DNA of 59,405 nucleotides, taken from positions 1-59,405 of the forward strand of contig WHTP01000020.1 of the NCBI GenBank assembly GCA_009377695.1, in the 5' to 3' direction. Within the stretch, counting starts at the first letter, position 1, and each line of letters opens with the position of its first letter. Positions 42,558-51,791 of this stretch are shown one piece after another. Source of the stretch: Hyphomicrobiales bacterium (lineage in GTDB: Bacteria; Pseudomonadota; Alphaproteobacteria; Rhizobiales; Xanthobacteraceae). The notes under the pieces were generated by a model. The model searched no databases and was not told the origin of the DNA. It saw only the letters and a program-made list of their open reading frames with translations. The translations under genes and the position numbers were made by a program.

Positions 42558-44186
42558 TCAATACACATCCTGCTGATAGCGGCCGCACCTCTTGAGATCG
42601 GCGACGAAGGCAATCGCCTCGTCGGTCGAGCGCACACCGTGCGCCGCCACGACGTCGACCAGCGCGCGCTCGACGTCCTTGGCCATGCGCTTGGCGTCGC
42701 CGCAGACATAAACGTGCGCGCCTTCGGCGAGCCACGCCCACAGGTCGCGACCGACCTCGCGCATCCGGTCCTGCACGTAGATCTTCTGGTCGCCGTCGCG
42801 CGACCACGCCAGCGTGAGGCGCCGCAGCACCCGCGCGGCCTTCATGCCGGCGAACTCGTCCTCGTAGAAGAAATCGCACGCGCTGCGCTGGTGGCCGAAG
42901 AACAGCCAGTTGCGTCCGGGCGCCTTCGTCACCATGCGCTCATGTAGGAAGGCGCGGAACGGCGCGATGCCGGTGCCGGGCCCGATCATGATGATAGGCA
43001 CCGAGGGATCGGCCGGCAGGCCGAAGGCATGTGCCCTCTGCACATAGACTTTCATGCGGTCGCCGGGCTTGACGCGGCCGGCCAGGAACGTCGACGCGAC
43101 ACCAAGGCGCGTGCGGCCGCCGACGGGATATCGAACAGTATCGACGCAGAGCGCCATACGATTGGCGTCGACCTTCGGCGACGACGCGATCGAGTAGAGG
43201 CGCGGTTGCAGCGGATCGAGCACCTCGATCAGGGCCTCCGGGTCGGGCCGCAAGCCGCGGAATTTCTCGATCGCCGCCAGCACATCGAGTGTGGCGGCAT
43301 CGCCATCCGGATCGCCGCCGTCCGCCAGCACCTTGGCCTTCTGCCGCCGCTCGCCGCCAGCGACGTAGGAGAACAGTTGGAAGAGCTGGTCGGGCGCCGG
43401 TCCGAGCGACACATCGTTGATGAGCACGTCGCGCAGCGCGCGGCCGCGGACCAGATGGTCGCGCGACACGCCCAGCGCGGCAATCATCGCGTCGGCGAGG
43501 GCAGGGTCATTCGTCGGGAACAGGCCGAAGGCATCGCCGACGGTGTAGTCGATGCCTGATCCAGTGAGATCGAACTCGATGTGCCAGGTTTCCTTTTCCG
43601 AGCTCGGCTTGTTGAGCCGCGTGCGGGAGAGGAACGTCGCTTCAACGGGATTGTCGCGCGAACATCCGGGTGCTGTTGCGCGTGCTGCGGCCGGTGCAGC
43701 CGAAGCATTTGCAGCCGGCGTGGTCGACACGCTCGTCGTGGTCGGCGACGAATTGCCAAACTCCTCGAACAGCGTTTTGAGCATCCGGGCGGTTTCCTTC
43801 CCGCCGGGCACGCAGAGATTCAGACGCTCTTCTTTTCTCGAAAAAATCGCGTTGGAATAATCCAGACAGTTGTAGCCGCATTGTCCGCAGTCCTGTTGGG
43901 CCATAGCCGCCATCATGCGGCGGCGGAGCGGGCGTCCCTCGGCGAGTTTCATTCTTTCGTTGATTGGCAGTGTCTGGTCGTGCCACGGCGCGTCGTCGTC
44001 ACCTTCCGCGGCCGCGGGCGCCGCCGGCATCAGCGCCGCGGATTCCGCCGACGACAGTGCAGTGACGCCGCCTTCGAGCGACACCAGGCCGGCGAAGAAC
44101 CCGTTGAGCCAGTTGCGCTGTTCGGCCGTGAACGGTGCACTTTCCGGAATGAGCTGCGGGATCGGCGGGTGCGACGTAACGCTCAT
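42558..44186 (-). CDS. CysJ-like FAD/[4Fe-4S] reductase for nitrate assimilation
   Basis: A 542-residue NADPH-dependent reductase. Its C-terminal half is a CysJ/P450-reductase-type FAD-NADP module: RLYSIASSP for FAD, GVASTFLAGR, MIGPGTGIAPFRAFLHER for NADP, and a C-terminal RYQQDVY. The N-terminal flavodoxin (FMN) domain of CysJ is missing. In its place, residues 100-125 form an RnfB-type Fe-S motif (C100, C103, C107, C125; DCGQCGYNC and LCVPGG). Electron flow is then NADPH-FAD-[4Fe-4S] and on to NasA, so it probably stands in for NasB. The ATG overlaps the nirA stop by 4 bp. Often annotated as sulfite reductase alpha subunit, which is misleading here. Confidence 0.85.
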   Translation of the reverse strand: MSVTSHPPIPQLIPESAPFTAEQRNWLNGFFAGLVSLEGGVTALSSAESAALMPAAPAAAEGDDDAPWHDQTLPINERMKLAEGRPLRRRMMAAMAQQDCGQCGYNCLDYSNAIFSRKEERLNLCVPGGKETARMLKTLFEEFGNSSPTTTSVSTTPAANASAAPAAARATAPGCSRDNPVEATFLSRTRLNKPSSEKETWHIEFDLTGSGIDYTVGDAFGLFPTNDPALADAMIAALGVSRDHLVRGRALRDVLINDVSLGPAPDQLFQLFSYVAGGERRQKAKVLADGGDPDGDAATLDVLAAIEKFRGLRPDPEALIEVLDPLQPRLYSIASSPKVDANRMALCVDTVRYPVGGRTRLGVASTFLAGRVKPGDRMKVYVQRAHAFGLPADPSVPIIMIGPGTGIAPFRAFLHERMVTKAPGRNWLFFGHQRSACDFFYEDEFAGMKAARVLRRLTLAWSRDGDQKIYVQDRMREVGRDLWAWLAEGAHVYVCGDAKRMAKDVERALVDVVAAHGVRSTDEAIAFVADLKRCGRYQQDVY

Positions 44187-45940
44187 GATGCCACCTTCGC
44201 GCACATCGCCTTGAGCGTCTCGACGTCGTGCCGCCGCGAGAAGGTCAGGAAGGTGTCGTCGGACGATTCGCGGTTCGCCACATAGCTGCTCAGCAGCCGC
44301 TCGACGGTAACGGGAATGTCTTCGGCGCGGACGTCCATGAAGATTTCGCGGGCAAGTCCGGCATCCTGGCCGGCGCCGCCGCCGACCAGCACGTGGTAGC
44401 CCTCGACGGTATCGCCGTCGTCGTTGATCGACACCTTGCAGGCGAGCAGCCCGATGTCGCCGATGTAGTGCTGCGCGCAGGAGTGATGGCAGCCGGTCAG
44501 GTGGATGTTCACGGGGCCGTCGAGCTCGACGCGCGCCTCGCACCAGCGCGCGATGTCCTCGGCATGCCGCTTGGTATCCGAGGCCGCGAAACGGCAGCCG
44601 ACATTGCCGGTGCAGGCGACGAGGCCCGCGCGGATCGAGGTCGCGCTGACCGACAGTCCCAGCGCCTTGATGCCTGAGACCGCGCCTTTGACCTTGTCGT
44701 CCGGCACGCCTGAGATCAGGAGGTTCTGCCAGACGGTGAGGCGGATATCGCCGTCGCCGAGTGCACGCGCGATGCCGGCAAGGCCGCGGATCTGTTCCGA
44801 CGTCAGGCGGCCGACCGGCAGCACGACGCCGATCCAGTTCAGCCCCGGCTGCTTCTGCGCATGGACCCCGATATGTGCGGCGCGATCAACGGCCGGGCGC
44901 GGCGCAAGCGCCTCCGGCGGCACGTGATCGAGCTTGCGGCCGAGCTTCTCCTCGGTCAGCGCCATGACCTTGTCCATGCCGAGGCTGTCGATGACGTATT
45001 TGAGCCGCGCCTTGTTGCGGTTGGTTCGGTCGCCGTGGTCGGTGAACACGCGCACCACGGCGTCCGCGACCTTGGTGGCGTCGGCCGGGCGCACGACGAC
45101 GCCAGTCTCGCGCGCGAAATCCTTGTGGCCAGTGATGCCGCCCAGCATGAGCCGGAACCAGACGCCGGGCTCGACCCCGAAGCCGTCTTTGACCTCGACC
45201 GCCTGGAAGCCGATGTCGTTGGTGTCCTCGAGCGCCGCGATGATGCCGCCGCCGTCATAGGCGACGTTGAACTTGCGCGGCAGGCCGTAGAGCGCGCGCT
45301 CGTTGAGGATGTGGAAGTGCCACTCGCGCGCATAGGGGCGCGTGTCGATCAATTCCTGACAATCGATGCCGGCGGTCGGCGATCCCGTTACATTACGGAT
45401 GTTATCGGCGCCCGAGCCGCGCGAGCACAGGCCGAGGTCCGTGATCGCCTCCAGCATCGCGACGGCGTTCTTCGGCTCGATCTCGCGGATCTGAAGGTTG
45501 GCGCGGGTGGTGACATGGGCGTAGCCGCCGCCATGGCGCTCGGCGAGATCGGCAAGACCCGAGAACTGCCAGTGTTTGAGGATACCGTTCGGAATTCGCA
45601 GCCGGCACATGTAGGACGTCTGCGCCGGCGCGACATAGAACAGCCCATAATAGCGCCAGCGGAAATTGTCCGCCGGTTTCGGCGCTTCGTTCTTTTCCGC
45701 CTGGTCCTTCAGCCGACCATAGGCATCGAACGGATGCCGCTCGCGCTTGAACTTCTCATGTTCGGCGAGCTTCCCGCCCGCTTTGACGGTGCGGTCCTGC
45801 GCGCGCAGATGATCGGCATCCGGTCCCGACGGCTCTGCAGCGCCAGCCGCGCCGCCGCCGCGCGACGTGCGCGCGACCTGAAGCCCAGTAGTGAAGCCTT
45901 CCAGGTATCGCTTTTGTTCCGGGGTGAAATCGCCGGACAT
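44183..45940 (-). CDS. nirA: Ferredoxin-type nitrite reductase NirA
   Basis: A 585-residue sirohaem/[4Fe-4S] enzyme that reduces nitrite to ammonium in the cytoplasm. Two ferredoxin-like repeats are present, with the substrate-binding region MCRLRIPNG, THVTTRANLQIREIE-type block and CSRGSGADNIRNVTGSPTAG. The cluster-sirohaem Cys ligands are seen in VACTGNVGCRFA and HLTGCHHSCAQHYIGDIGL. The enzyme lacks the NAD(P)H domain of NirB. The start at ATG 45940 is 7 bases after the fused ABC ATPase stop. It overlaps the next gene by 4 bp. CysG at the operon end supplies sirohaem. Confidence 0.93.
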   Translation of the reverse strand: MSGDFTPEQKRYLEGFTTGLQVARTSRGGGAAGAAEPSGPDADHLRAQDRTVKAGGKLAEHEKFKRERHPFDAYGRLKDQAEKNEAPKPADNFRWRYYGLFYVAPAQTSYMCRLRIPNGILKHWQFSGLADLAERHGGGYAHVTTRANLQIREIEPKNAVAMLEAITDLGLCSRGSGADNIRNVTGSPTAGIDCQELIDTRPYAREWHFHILNERALYGLPRKFNVAYDGGGIIAALEDTNDIGFQAVEVKDGFGVEPGVWFRLMLGGITGHKDFARETGVVVRPADATKVADAVVRVFTDHGDRTNRNKARLKYVIDSLGMDKVMALTEEKLGRKLDHVPPEALAPRPAVDRAAHIGVHAQKQPGLNWIGVVLPVGRLTSEQIRGLAGIARALGDGDIRLTVWQNLLISGVPDDKVKGAVSGIKALGLSVSATSIRAGLVACTGNVGCRFAASDTKRHAEDIARWCEARVELDGPVNIHLTGCHHSCAQHYIGDIGLLACKVSINDDGDTVEGYHVLVGGGAGQDAGLAREIFMDVRAEDIPVTVERLLSSYVANRESSDDTFLTFSRRHDVETLKAMCAKVAS

Positions 45941-45947
45941 GCCTACC

Positions 45948-47645
45948 TCATGCTGCCGCGGACTGCGCCGCCGTACGGCCGGCGGCACCGTGTTCGAATT
46001 CGTCGAGGAAGGACAACAGTTCCTGCCGGAATTCGTAGTAGCGGGGATGTTCGAGTAGCACGCGCCGCGTGCGCGGCCGCGGGATGTCCACATCCATGAC
46101 GCGACCGATGCGCGCGTTGGGACCATTGGTCATCATCACGACGCGGTCGGCGAGCAGGATCGCTTCGTCGACATCGTGGGTTACGCAGATCGCGGTGACC
46201 TTGGTGCGAGACCACACGTCCATCAGCACCTCCTGCAACTCCCAGCGCGTGAGCGAATCCAGCATGCCGAACGGCTCGTCGAGCAGGAGCAGCTTCGGCG
46301 ACAGCGCGAAGGCGCGTGCGATGCCGACGCGCTGCTTCATGCCGTTGGACAGTTCGGAGGCAGGCTTGTCCATGGCGTCGGACAACCCGACGCGCGCAAG
46401 ATAATAGGCGACGATCTCACTGCGCTCGGCGCGGCTCGCATGGGCGAAGACGCGATCGACTCCGATCGCGACATTCTCCCGCGCAGTGAGCCACGGGAAC
46501 AGTGATGGCGCCTGGAACACGACCGCACGGTCGGGACCTGCGGTCGTGACCTCCTTGCTGTCAAGCACGATGCCGCCGCCGGAGATCTCATTGAGACCCG
46601 CCGCCATCGAGAGCACCGTGGACTTGCCGCAGCCGGAGTGGCCGATCAGCGAGATGAACTCGCCCTTGCGCATGAGCAGGTTGAAGCCTTCGACGACGGT
46701 GAGCGGCCCCTTCGGCGTGGGGTAGGCCTTGCTGACCTCGTAGAATTCAACGTAGCGGTTCTCGGTCGGACTCGCAGCGGCTTCGCGATAAACCTTCGGC
46801 GGACCAGAATCGAAAGTGGCGGGCACTACATTGGGCAGGGTGCGCTTTTCTTCTTGCGCCGCCGCGGCGCGCTTAACGCCGACATCCATGAGATACTGCG
46901 TGATTCCGGCGCGCAGCCGCTTGTACGCGGGATTGGCGTTGATCGACATGCGATCGCGCAGGCGCTCGAACGGCACGACGAATTCCGGACCGAAGGTGGC
47001 TCCCGGTCCGGGATTGAGCGGGACAATCCGGTCCGCGAGCAGGATTGCTTCGTCAACATCGTTGGTGATGAGGACAACGGTCTTGCGCTCCCGCGACCAG
47101 ATCGCCTCGATTTCGGTTTGCAGTTTCGCCCGTGTCAACGCGTCAAGCGCAGACAGCGGCTCGTCGAGGAGCAGAACCTCAGGCTCCATGGCGAGCGCCC
47201 GTGCTACCGCGACGCGCTGGCGCATGCCCCCCGAAAGCTCTGCCGGTTTGCGGTCGGCGGCATGATCGAGGCCGACCATCTGCACGTATTTGTTGACGCG
47301 GTCGGAGCGTTCACTCGACTTGCGGTCGGAAAACACCGAGTCGACCGCAAGCGCCACGTTGCCTGCAACCGACAGCCACGGCAGCAGCGAATAGCTTTGA
47401 AAGACCACGCCGCGTTCGGGGCCGGGCTCGGTGACGGGCTTGCCGCGGAACAAGACCTGGCCGGAGTCCGGCTCGATGAGTCCAGCCATCAGATTGATCA
47501 GCGTGGTCTTGCCGGAACCAGAAAACCCCACGATTGCAACGAACTCGCCCTCCTTCACGGACAGAGATATGTTCTTGAGCACGTCGGTGCGCTCGACCCC
47601 CGAGCCGTAGGATTTGCTGACCGACTTGATTTCAAGGATCGCCAT
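45948..47645 (-). CDS. nrtC: Nitrate ABC transporter, fused double ATPase (NrtD-NrtC)
   Basis: A 565-residue protein with two complete ABC ATPase domains in one chain, powering nitrate uptake. Domain 1 (about 1-255): Walker A GFSGSGKTT, signature LSGGMRQR, Walker B LLLDEP, but LITNDVDEA has Asn where the H-loop His is expected. Domain 2 (about 300-555): Walker A GHSGCGKST, signature LSNGMKQR, Walker B LLLDEP, and a normal THD H-loop. The two deviations fall on the same composite ATP site, so one site is probably weak. There is no NrtA-like sensor domain at the C-terminus as in cyanobacterial NrtC. It lies between nrtB and nirA (7-12 bp gaps). Confidence 0.9.
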   Translation of the reverse strand: MAILEIKSVSKSYGSGVERTDVLKNISLSVKEGEFVAIVGFSGSGKTTLINLMAGLIEPDSGQVLFRGKPVTEPGPERGVVFQSYSLLPWLSVAGNVALAVDSVFSDRKSSERSDRVNKYVQMVGLDHAADRKPAELSGGMRQRVAVARALAMEPEVLLLDEPLSALDALTRAKLQTEIEAIWSRERKTVVLITNDVDEAILLADRIVPLNPGPGATFGPEFVVPFERLRDRMSINANPAYKRLRAGITQYLMDVGVKRAAAAQEEKRTLPNVVPATFDSGPPKVYREAAASPTENRYVEFYEVSKAYPTPKGPLTVVEGFNLLMRKGEFISLIGHSGCGKSTVLSMAAGLNEISGGGIVLDSKEVTTAGPDRAVVFQAPSLFPWLTARENVAIGVDRVFAHASRAERSEIVAYYLARVGLSDAMDKPASELSNGMKQRVGIARAFALSPKLLLLDEPFGMLDSLTRWELQEVLMDVWSRTKVTAICVTHDVDEAILLADRVVMMTNGPNARIGRVMDVDIPRPRTRRVLLEHPRYYEFRQELLSFLDEFEHGAAGRTAAQSAAA

Positions 47646-47657
47646 TATCTGCTCCGG

Positions 47658-48749
47658 TTAGCGGACCATGCCGTAAGTAAAAGAGGCCTGCAGCGCCAGC
47701 ATGATGCGATCGAGCAGGAAGCCGATGATTCCGATGGTCAGAACCGCGACCATGATCTTCGCGAGCGACTCCGACGAGCCGTTCTGGAACTCGTCCCAGA
47801 CGAATTTTCCGAGGCCCGGATTCTGCGCCAGCATCTCGGCCGCAATTAAAACCATCCAGCCAACCCCGAGCGAGAGCCGCATCCCGGTGAAGATCAGCGG
47901 TAGCGATGACGGCAGAACCAGCTTCACGATCTTCTTTGGCCAGGTCAGCCGCAGCACGCGGCCAACATTGATCAGGTCCTTGTCGATCGCGGCGACGCCG
48001 ACGGCACTGTTGATCAAGGTCGGCCATAGCGAGCAGAGCGTGACGGTGATCGCCGAGATCAGAAACGATTTCGGAAACATCGGATCGGACGAGACGTACA
48101 GTGCGCTCACCACCATCGTGACCAGGGGCAGCCAGGCGAGGGGAGACACCGGCTTGAAGATCTGAACCAGAGGATTGATCGCGGCGTTGAAGCTGACGGA
48201 GAGCCCGCACAGCACGCCCAGCGGCACCGCCACGATGGTCGCGAATATGAAGCCGGTGAACACCGTCTTCAGGCTGGTGAAGATCTGGTCGATGAAGGTC
48301 GGCTTGCCGGTATAGGGCCGCATCCGCACTTCGGCCTCGGGATTTTTTGCGAGAATCGCAGCATTGCGCTTCTGCTGCCGCTCATTGAACGCGCGCTCCT
48401 TTGCGCGCTCGGCGACGTGCTCGGCCCAGAGGTTTTGCGCCTGTGCCCAGACCTGCACCGGCCCAGGTAGCGCGCCGAGGCTGGTTTGCACCTTCGGCGC
48501 GAGCCAGCCCCAAGCCGCTAGGAACAGCACGATCGCGAGGATCGGAACGCCGAGCGACCGCCAGAGCTCGCGGCCCTGCTGACGCGCATCGTCTCCGGCC
48601 GCCAGGCGCAGGATCGGAACGAGCCAGCCGATACCCAGTACGTCGAGCGTCCCGGCAACCCGGTTGATACGCGTGTGCCACCGTTCGCGGCGGGCGGTGC
48701 GCGCATCGGAAGCAATTTCGGAGGGCACAAAATCGGCCGTTGCGGACAT
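47658..48749 (-). CDS. nrtB: Nitrate ABC transporter permease NrtB
   Basis: A 363-residue inner-membrane permease of the NrtB/SsuC/TauC type. An N-terminal amphipathic segment precedes the first membrane helix (ILAIVLFLAAWGWLAP). A long polar insertion with ER.KERAFNERQQKRN (about 115-140) separates it from the remaining helices. The cytoplasmic coupling loop EAA-like motif is in ISAITVTLCSLWPTLINSAVGV. It starts 43 bp after nrtA and ends 12 bp before the ATPase gene. Confidence 0.92.
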   Translation of the reverse strand: MSATADFVPSEIASDARTARRERWHTRINRVAGTLDVLGIGWLVPILRLAAGDDARQQGRELWRSLGVPILAIVLFLAAWGWLAPKVQTSLGALPGPVQVWAQAQNLWAEHVAERAKERAFNERQQKRNAAILAKNPEAEVRMRPYTGKPTFIDQIFTSLKTVFTGFIFATIVAVPLGVLCGLSVSFNAAINPLVQIFKPVSPLAWLPLVTMVVSALYVSSDPMFPKSFLISAITVTLCSLWPTLINSAVGVAAIDKDLINVGRVLRLTWPKKIVKLVLPSSLPLIFTGMRLSLGVGWMVLIAAEMLAQNPGLGKFVWDEFQNGSSESLAKIMVAVLTIGIIGFLLDRIMLALQASFTYGMVR

Positions 48750-48792
48750 TCACGTTCTCCTGCGGCCGTGCGAAGTCGGCGGCCGCCTTCAG

Positions 48793-50235
48793 TTAGTTGC
48801 TGACGACCTGGATGCCCTGAACACGATCGGTGCGCTTGAGCCCGATCTTGAGGCTGTCGATGTAGGCGTTCGGGGCACGACCGTCGTAGCTGACACCATC
48901 GATGTTTTCCGCCGTCGGCGCCCGATAGCCGTTCGTGTCCCAGGGAAACTCGCCTTTCCGCGCCTTGCCTTCGGCGACGAGCAGCTTCGCCGCCTCGAGA
49001 TAGATGTCGGGCCGATAGACGCTCTTGGCGACGTCGGCATACCAACTGTCGGGCTTGTGCTCGGTAATCTGGCCCCAGCGGCGCATCTGGGTGAGGTACC
49101 AGACGGCATCGGAGAAGTAGGGATAGGTCGCGAAGTAGCGGAAGAAGACATTGAAATCAGGCACCGGCCGCTTGTCACCCTTCTCGTATTCGAAGTGGCC
49201 GGTCATCGAGTTGGCGACAACGTTGTAGTCGGCGCCGACATATTCCGACCGTGACAGGATCTTCACAGCCTCTGCGCGGTTGGCATTGTTGTTGGCGTCG
49301 AGCCACATGCCAGCGCGGATCAGCGCCTTGGTGATGGCCAGCGTCGTGTTCGGATACTTCTTCTGGAATTCGGCGGTGATGCCGAACACCTTTTCCGGAT
49401 TGTTGGGCCAAATCTCGTAGTCGGTGATGACCGGGACGCCGATGCCCTTGAACACCGCCGCCTGGTTCCACGGTTCGCCGACGCAATAGCCGAGGATGGT
49501 GCCGGCCTCCATGGTGGCCGGCATCTGTGGCGGCGGCGTTACCGAGATCAGCACATCGCCCATGATCTGGCCGGATGTGTCGGTCGCCGAATAGAAGCCC
49601 GGATGAACATCGCCCGCGGCGAGCCAGTAGCGCAGCTCGTAATTGTGGGTGGAGAGCGGAAACACCATGCCGAGATTGAACGGTTTGCCCTCAGAGCGAA
49701 GTTTTTCGACGACCTTTTTCAAAGCGTCGGCCTTGATCGGATGAACCGGCTTGCCATCCGGCTGCGAAGGGATGTGTTTGCGCATTTCCGCCCACACCGC
49801 GTTCGACACGGTGATGGCATTGCCATTGAGGTCCATCGAGAACGGCGTGATGACATGCGCCTTGGTGCCAAAGCCGATGGTCGCGCCGAGCGGCTGGCCG
49901 GCGAGCATGTGCGCACCGTCGAGCTCGCCGTCGATGACGCGGTCAAGCAGAACCTTCCAATTGGCCTGCGGCTCGGCGGTGACGTAAAGCCCTTCGTCCT
50001 CGAAGAAGCCCTTCTCCTTGGCGATGGCGATCGGCGCCATGTCGGTGAGCTTGATGAAGCCGAATTTGAGATCTTCCTTTTCGAGCGCCAGTGCAGCGCG
50101 CGCGATGCTCGGTGCAAAGACCTGTCCAGCCGGCACGATGCCGGCGATCGCCGCCGTACCGACGGTCGATTTGAGGAATTGCCGCCGACTCAGGCCCCGC
50201 CGCGTATCGGGATCTGTGTTCGGTTTCTTGGCCAT
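48793..50235 (-). CDS. nrtA: Nitrate ABC transporter substrate-binding protein NrtA
   Basis: A 480-residue periplasmic nitrate receptor. The N-terminus has a Tat signal ([13 protein letters not shown]) followed by a hydrophobic stretch. Family marks include [78 protein letters not shown] and GEPWNQAAV. The ATG at 50235 has an AAAGGACGA site. An open frame continues upstream through the leader and terminator hairpin, but that is not coding. It is the first gene of the nitrate operon, downstream of a sigma-54 promoter and an attenuator, and is a paralogue of nasS. Confidence 0.95.
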   Translation of the reverse strand: MAKKPNTDPDTRRGLSRRQFLKSTVGTAAIAGIVPAGQVFAPSIARAALALEKEDLKFGFIKLTDMAPIAIAKEKGFFEDEGLYVTAEPQANWKVLLDRVIDGELDGAHMLAGQPLGATIGFGTKAHVITPFSMDLNGNAITVSNAVWAEMRKHIPSQPDGKPVHPIKADALKKVVEKLRSEGKPFNLGMVFPLSTHNYELRYWLAAGDVHPGFYSATDTSGQIMGDVLISVTPPPQMPATMEAGTILGYCVGEPWNQAAVFKGIGVPVITDYEIWPNNPEKVFGITAEFQKKYPNTTLAITKALIRAGMWLDANNNANRAEAVKILSRSEYVGADYNVVANSMTGHFEYEKGDKRPVPDFNVFFRYFATYPYFSDAVWYLTQMRRWGQITEHKPDSWYADVAKSVYRPDIYLEAAKLLVAEGKARKGEFPWDTNGYRAPTAENIDGVSYDGRAPNAYIDSLKIGLKRTDRVQGIQVVSN

Positions 50236-50299
50236 GACGATCGTCCTTTCGGCACTTGGGGGTTGGTCTTCGGCACCCGCCTGTGCGCTGCTCGCCAAC

Positions 50300-50347
50300 A
50301 AAAAAAGCCGCAACCTGAGGGCGGTTTGTCCTCCCCAGGTCAGCGGC
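50300..50347 (-). terminator. Leader terminator (attenuator) of the nrt operon
   Basis: On the minus strand, a stem of GCCGC, a small bulge, ACCTG and GGG pairs with its complement around a short loop, and seven T residues follow directly (50300-50306). It lies about 65 bases before nrtA and downstream of the promoter, so it would stop transcription unless NasT prevents its formation. The position relative to the ANTAR-type hairpin is the same as in the second leader. Confidence 0.85.
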
Positions 50348-50358
50348 ATTGCGATTGC

Positions 50359-50395
50359 GGCCCGCCATTGGGCCACTGGCGCGCCGTTGCCGGCG
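50359..50395 (-). promoter_or_regulatory. ANTAR-type target hairpins, nrt leader
   Basis: The distal hairpin (50359-50374) is GGCCC-AATGGC-GGGCC on the minus strand: a six-base loop with A at 1 and G at 4, as in ANTAR targets. A second stem-loop (50382-50395, CGCC/GGCG with loop GGCAAC) lies 7 bases upstream; its loop does not fit the A1/G4 rule. NasT probably binds here and disrupts the terminator at 50300-50347. Confidence 0.75.
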
Positions 50396-50415
50396 ACGCC
50401 TTTCCATGACTTCAA

Positions 50416-50431
50416 TTCAAGCTTCGTGCCA
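50416..50431 (-). promoter_or_regulatory. Sigma-54 promoter of the nrt operon
   Basis: Minus-strand TGGCACG-AAGC-TTGAA matches TGGCACG-N4-TTGCW, with GG and G at the proper 10-base spacing and one mismatch in the -12 element. A predicted start near 50406 gives a leader of about 170 bases. The surrounding 26 bases (50409-50434) are identical to 55490-55515. Confidence 0.82.
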
Positions 50432-50539
50432 GAGTCGCGCGGCCTAGGATTAATAAGCTAATTCAAATACTTAGCCGATTCGGCCGGCGGCTTGACCTGG
50501 CCGGTCACGCCGAGGGTGGCAACTCTATCCTCAAAGCCT

Positions 50540-50555
50540 GCAAAAAAAATGTGCA
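50540..50555. promoter_or_regulatory. NtrC-like upstream site, nrt operon
   Basis: GCAAAAAAAATGTGCA has the GC-N11-GC spacing of NtrC sites with one good half (TGTGCA). It lies 109-124 bp upstream of the sigma-54 promoter. The rest of 50461-50668 holds no gene I can recognise. Confidence 0.5.
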
Positions 50556-50668
50556 GTGCAGCATCGCGCCAGCCGCAGCCGGGAGGCCCGAAAAAGGTGG
50601 CGGGCGACGGGACAGCCGGCGCGTGCGAGTCTTCGCTCGCGACGCGCTGCTGTCCAACATTCGCACCG

Positions 50669-51091
50669 TCAGGCCGGCTGCGGCACGGTTGCGGCAGCCT
50701 TGGTCATCACTCCGGCGACTGTGGTGTAGACCTCGGTCCAGGCCACCCTGACTGGTGGAGTGAAGTCGGCGCCCAGACCCTGTTCAAGGGTCCAGAGCAA
50801 CGCAGCTCCGACCGGTTCGTAATGCTTGGCAGTCACGCCATAGCCCACATGTCTTCGGCCCAATTCCTCGACCGCCGGAAGAATTTTCTCGACCTGATGC
50901 AGATTCATGACGGCTGTCGCCAGCATCTGCATGAGCTTTTTCTTCTGCGGCCCGAGGTCCTCCGGAAACAGGGGTTTGACTTCCGGTGCGATGGTGAACA
51001 GACGATCGTAAAAGAGGTCGGCCGCCGTGTCGGCAATGGGCACGACCTTTTGGAAGCTGGCCTGGACCAATTGAACCTGCTCGGGTGTCAT
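50669..51091 (-). CDS. Single-domain bacterial haemoglobin
   Basis: A 140-residue globin of the Vitreoscilla/Bjgb type, binding haem b and probably O2 or NO. The CD1 Phe is F42 (EVKPLFPED) and the proximal His is H81 (RRHVGYGV), followed by HYEPVGAALLWTLEQGLG. There is no flavohaemoglobin reductase domain, so reducing power must come from another protein, possibly the FAD protein at the head of this operon. In Bradyrhizobium a related globin belongs to a nitrate assimilation operon and helps NO removal, which supports this reading. It is the last of four genes (gap of 82 bp from DUF3365 gene). Confidence 0.9.
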   Translation of the reverse strand: MTPEQVQLVQASFQKVVPIADTAADLFYDRLFTIAPEVKPLFPEDLGPQKKKLMQMLATAVMNLHQVEKILPAVEELGRRHVGYGVTAKHYEPVGAALLWTLEQGLGADFTPPVRVAWTEVYTTVAGVMTKAAATVPQPA

Positions 51092-51173
51092 GTGTTCGCT
51101 CCTTGTTACGTGAGGTGAGTCCCGGCATTACTTGAGGTGAGTCCCGGCCTTTGCGCTTTCCGAAACGCGCGAT

Positions 51174-51761
51174 CTAGTTCATGAGCAGACGGATCACGAC
51201 TCCGCCCATGACGTCGTTCAGCTTGAAATCCCTGCGCGGGCTTTCTTGGTGTTCGTTGTGGCAGCCTACGCACGCCTGCGAGATCGCTGGATCGGCATAC
51301 ACCGCGGTGAAGTATTTTTTCCCGCCGAGTGATTCATCGGTGTAGAAGTTCTGGCCCTTATTATCGGCGACGTGTTGCAGGCCCTTCTTCTCGGCCGCGG
51401 TTCTCGGCGCGTTCTGCCGATTCACCGGCCAGAGCGAGAGCAGCGAATAGGAAAAGGTCTTGCTGGTCTCGGCGGCTTTCTCGGCGCCGAACCGGAACAT
51501 CTGCGCCGGCAGCGGCAAAGCCTTCTTATCCACGAAGTGTTCATCGGCGGTGATGACCTTCTCCTCGTTTTGCAGGCGGTTGACCACACGCACGGTATAG
51601 ACCGTGCGGTCGGCGGCCATGACCGCGTGCAGCATGTCGGCGACCTGCTGGTACGGGATGCCCTTCGGTTCCGCCTTGCCGAACCACTGCGCATAGGCAG
51701 CGGTCACCCAAACAATTGACGCAGCGATCAGGGCCACGACGCCTGTCTTCACGATTCTCAT
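51174..51761 (-). CDS. DUF3365 (Tll0287-like) one-haem c-type protein
   Basis: A 195-residue exported protein. A signal peptide ends near AYA-Q (residue 24). The body is the Tll0287-like/DUF3365 sensor fold, with RTVYTVRVVNRL, LPLPAQMFR and Y-F-T-A-VYADPAIS segments. A single CVGCH haem c site lies at residues 164-168, followed by NEHQESPRRDFK..DVMGG. Proteins of this family often have redox or sensor roles and can occur as domains of histidine kinases; here it is free-standing in the periplasm. It sits 30 bp after the multihaem cytochrome gene. It might be a small electron carrier or a redox/ligand sensor for the multihaem protein. Confidence 0.85.
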   Translation of the reverse strand: MRIVKTGVVALIAASIVWVTAAYAQWFGKAEPKGIPYQQVADMLHAVMAADRTVYTVRVVNRLQNEEKVITADEHFVDKKALPLPAQMFRFGAEKAAETSKTFSYSLLSLWPVNRQNAPRTAAEKKGLQHVADNKGQNFYTDESLGGKKYFTAVYADPAISQACVGCHNEHQESPRRDFKLNDVMGGVVIRLLMN

Positions 51762-51791
51762 TTCCGCTCTCCTCTGTTTGGCGATCGGGCT

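Noticed and set aside
42558-44186. Sulfite reductase flavoprotein for sulfur assimilation
   Set aside because: The flavodoxin domain is missing and the gene is inside the nitrate operon, next to nasA and nirA, without cysI.
50236-50415. N-terminal extension of nrtA through the leader
   Set aside because: It would place the Tat signal inside the protein and translate the terminator hairpin; ATG 50235 has a good ribosome site.
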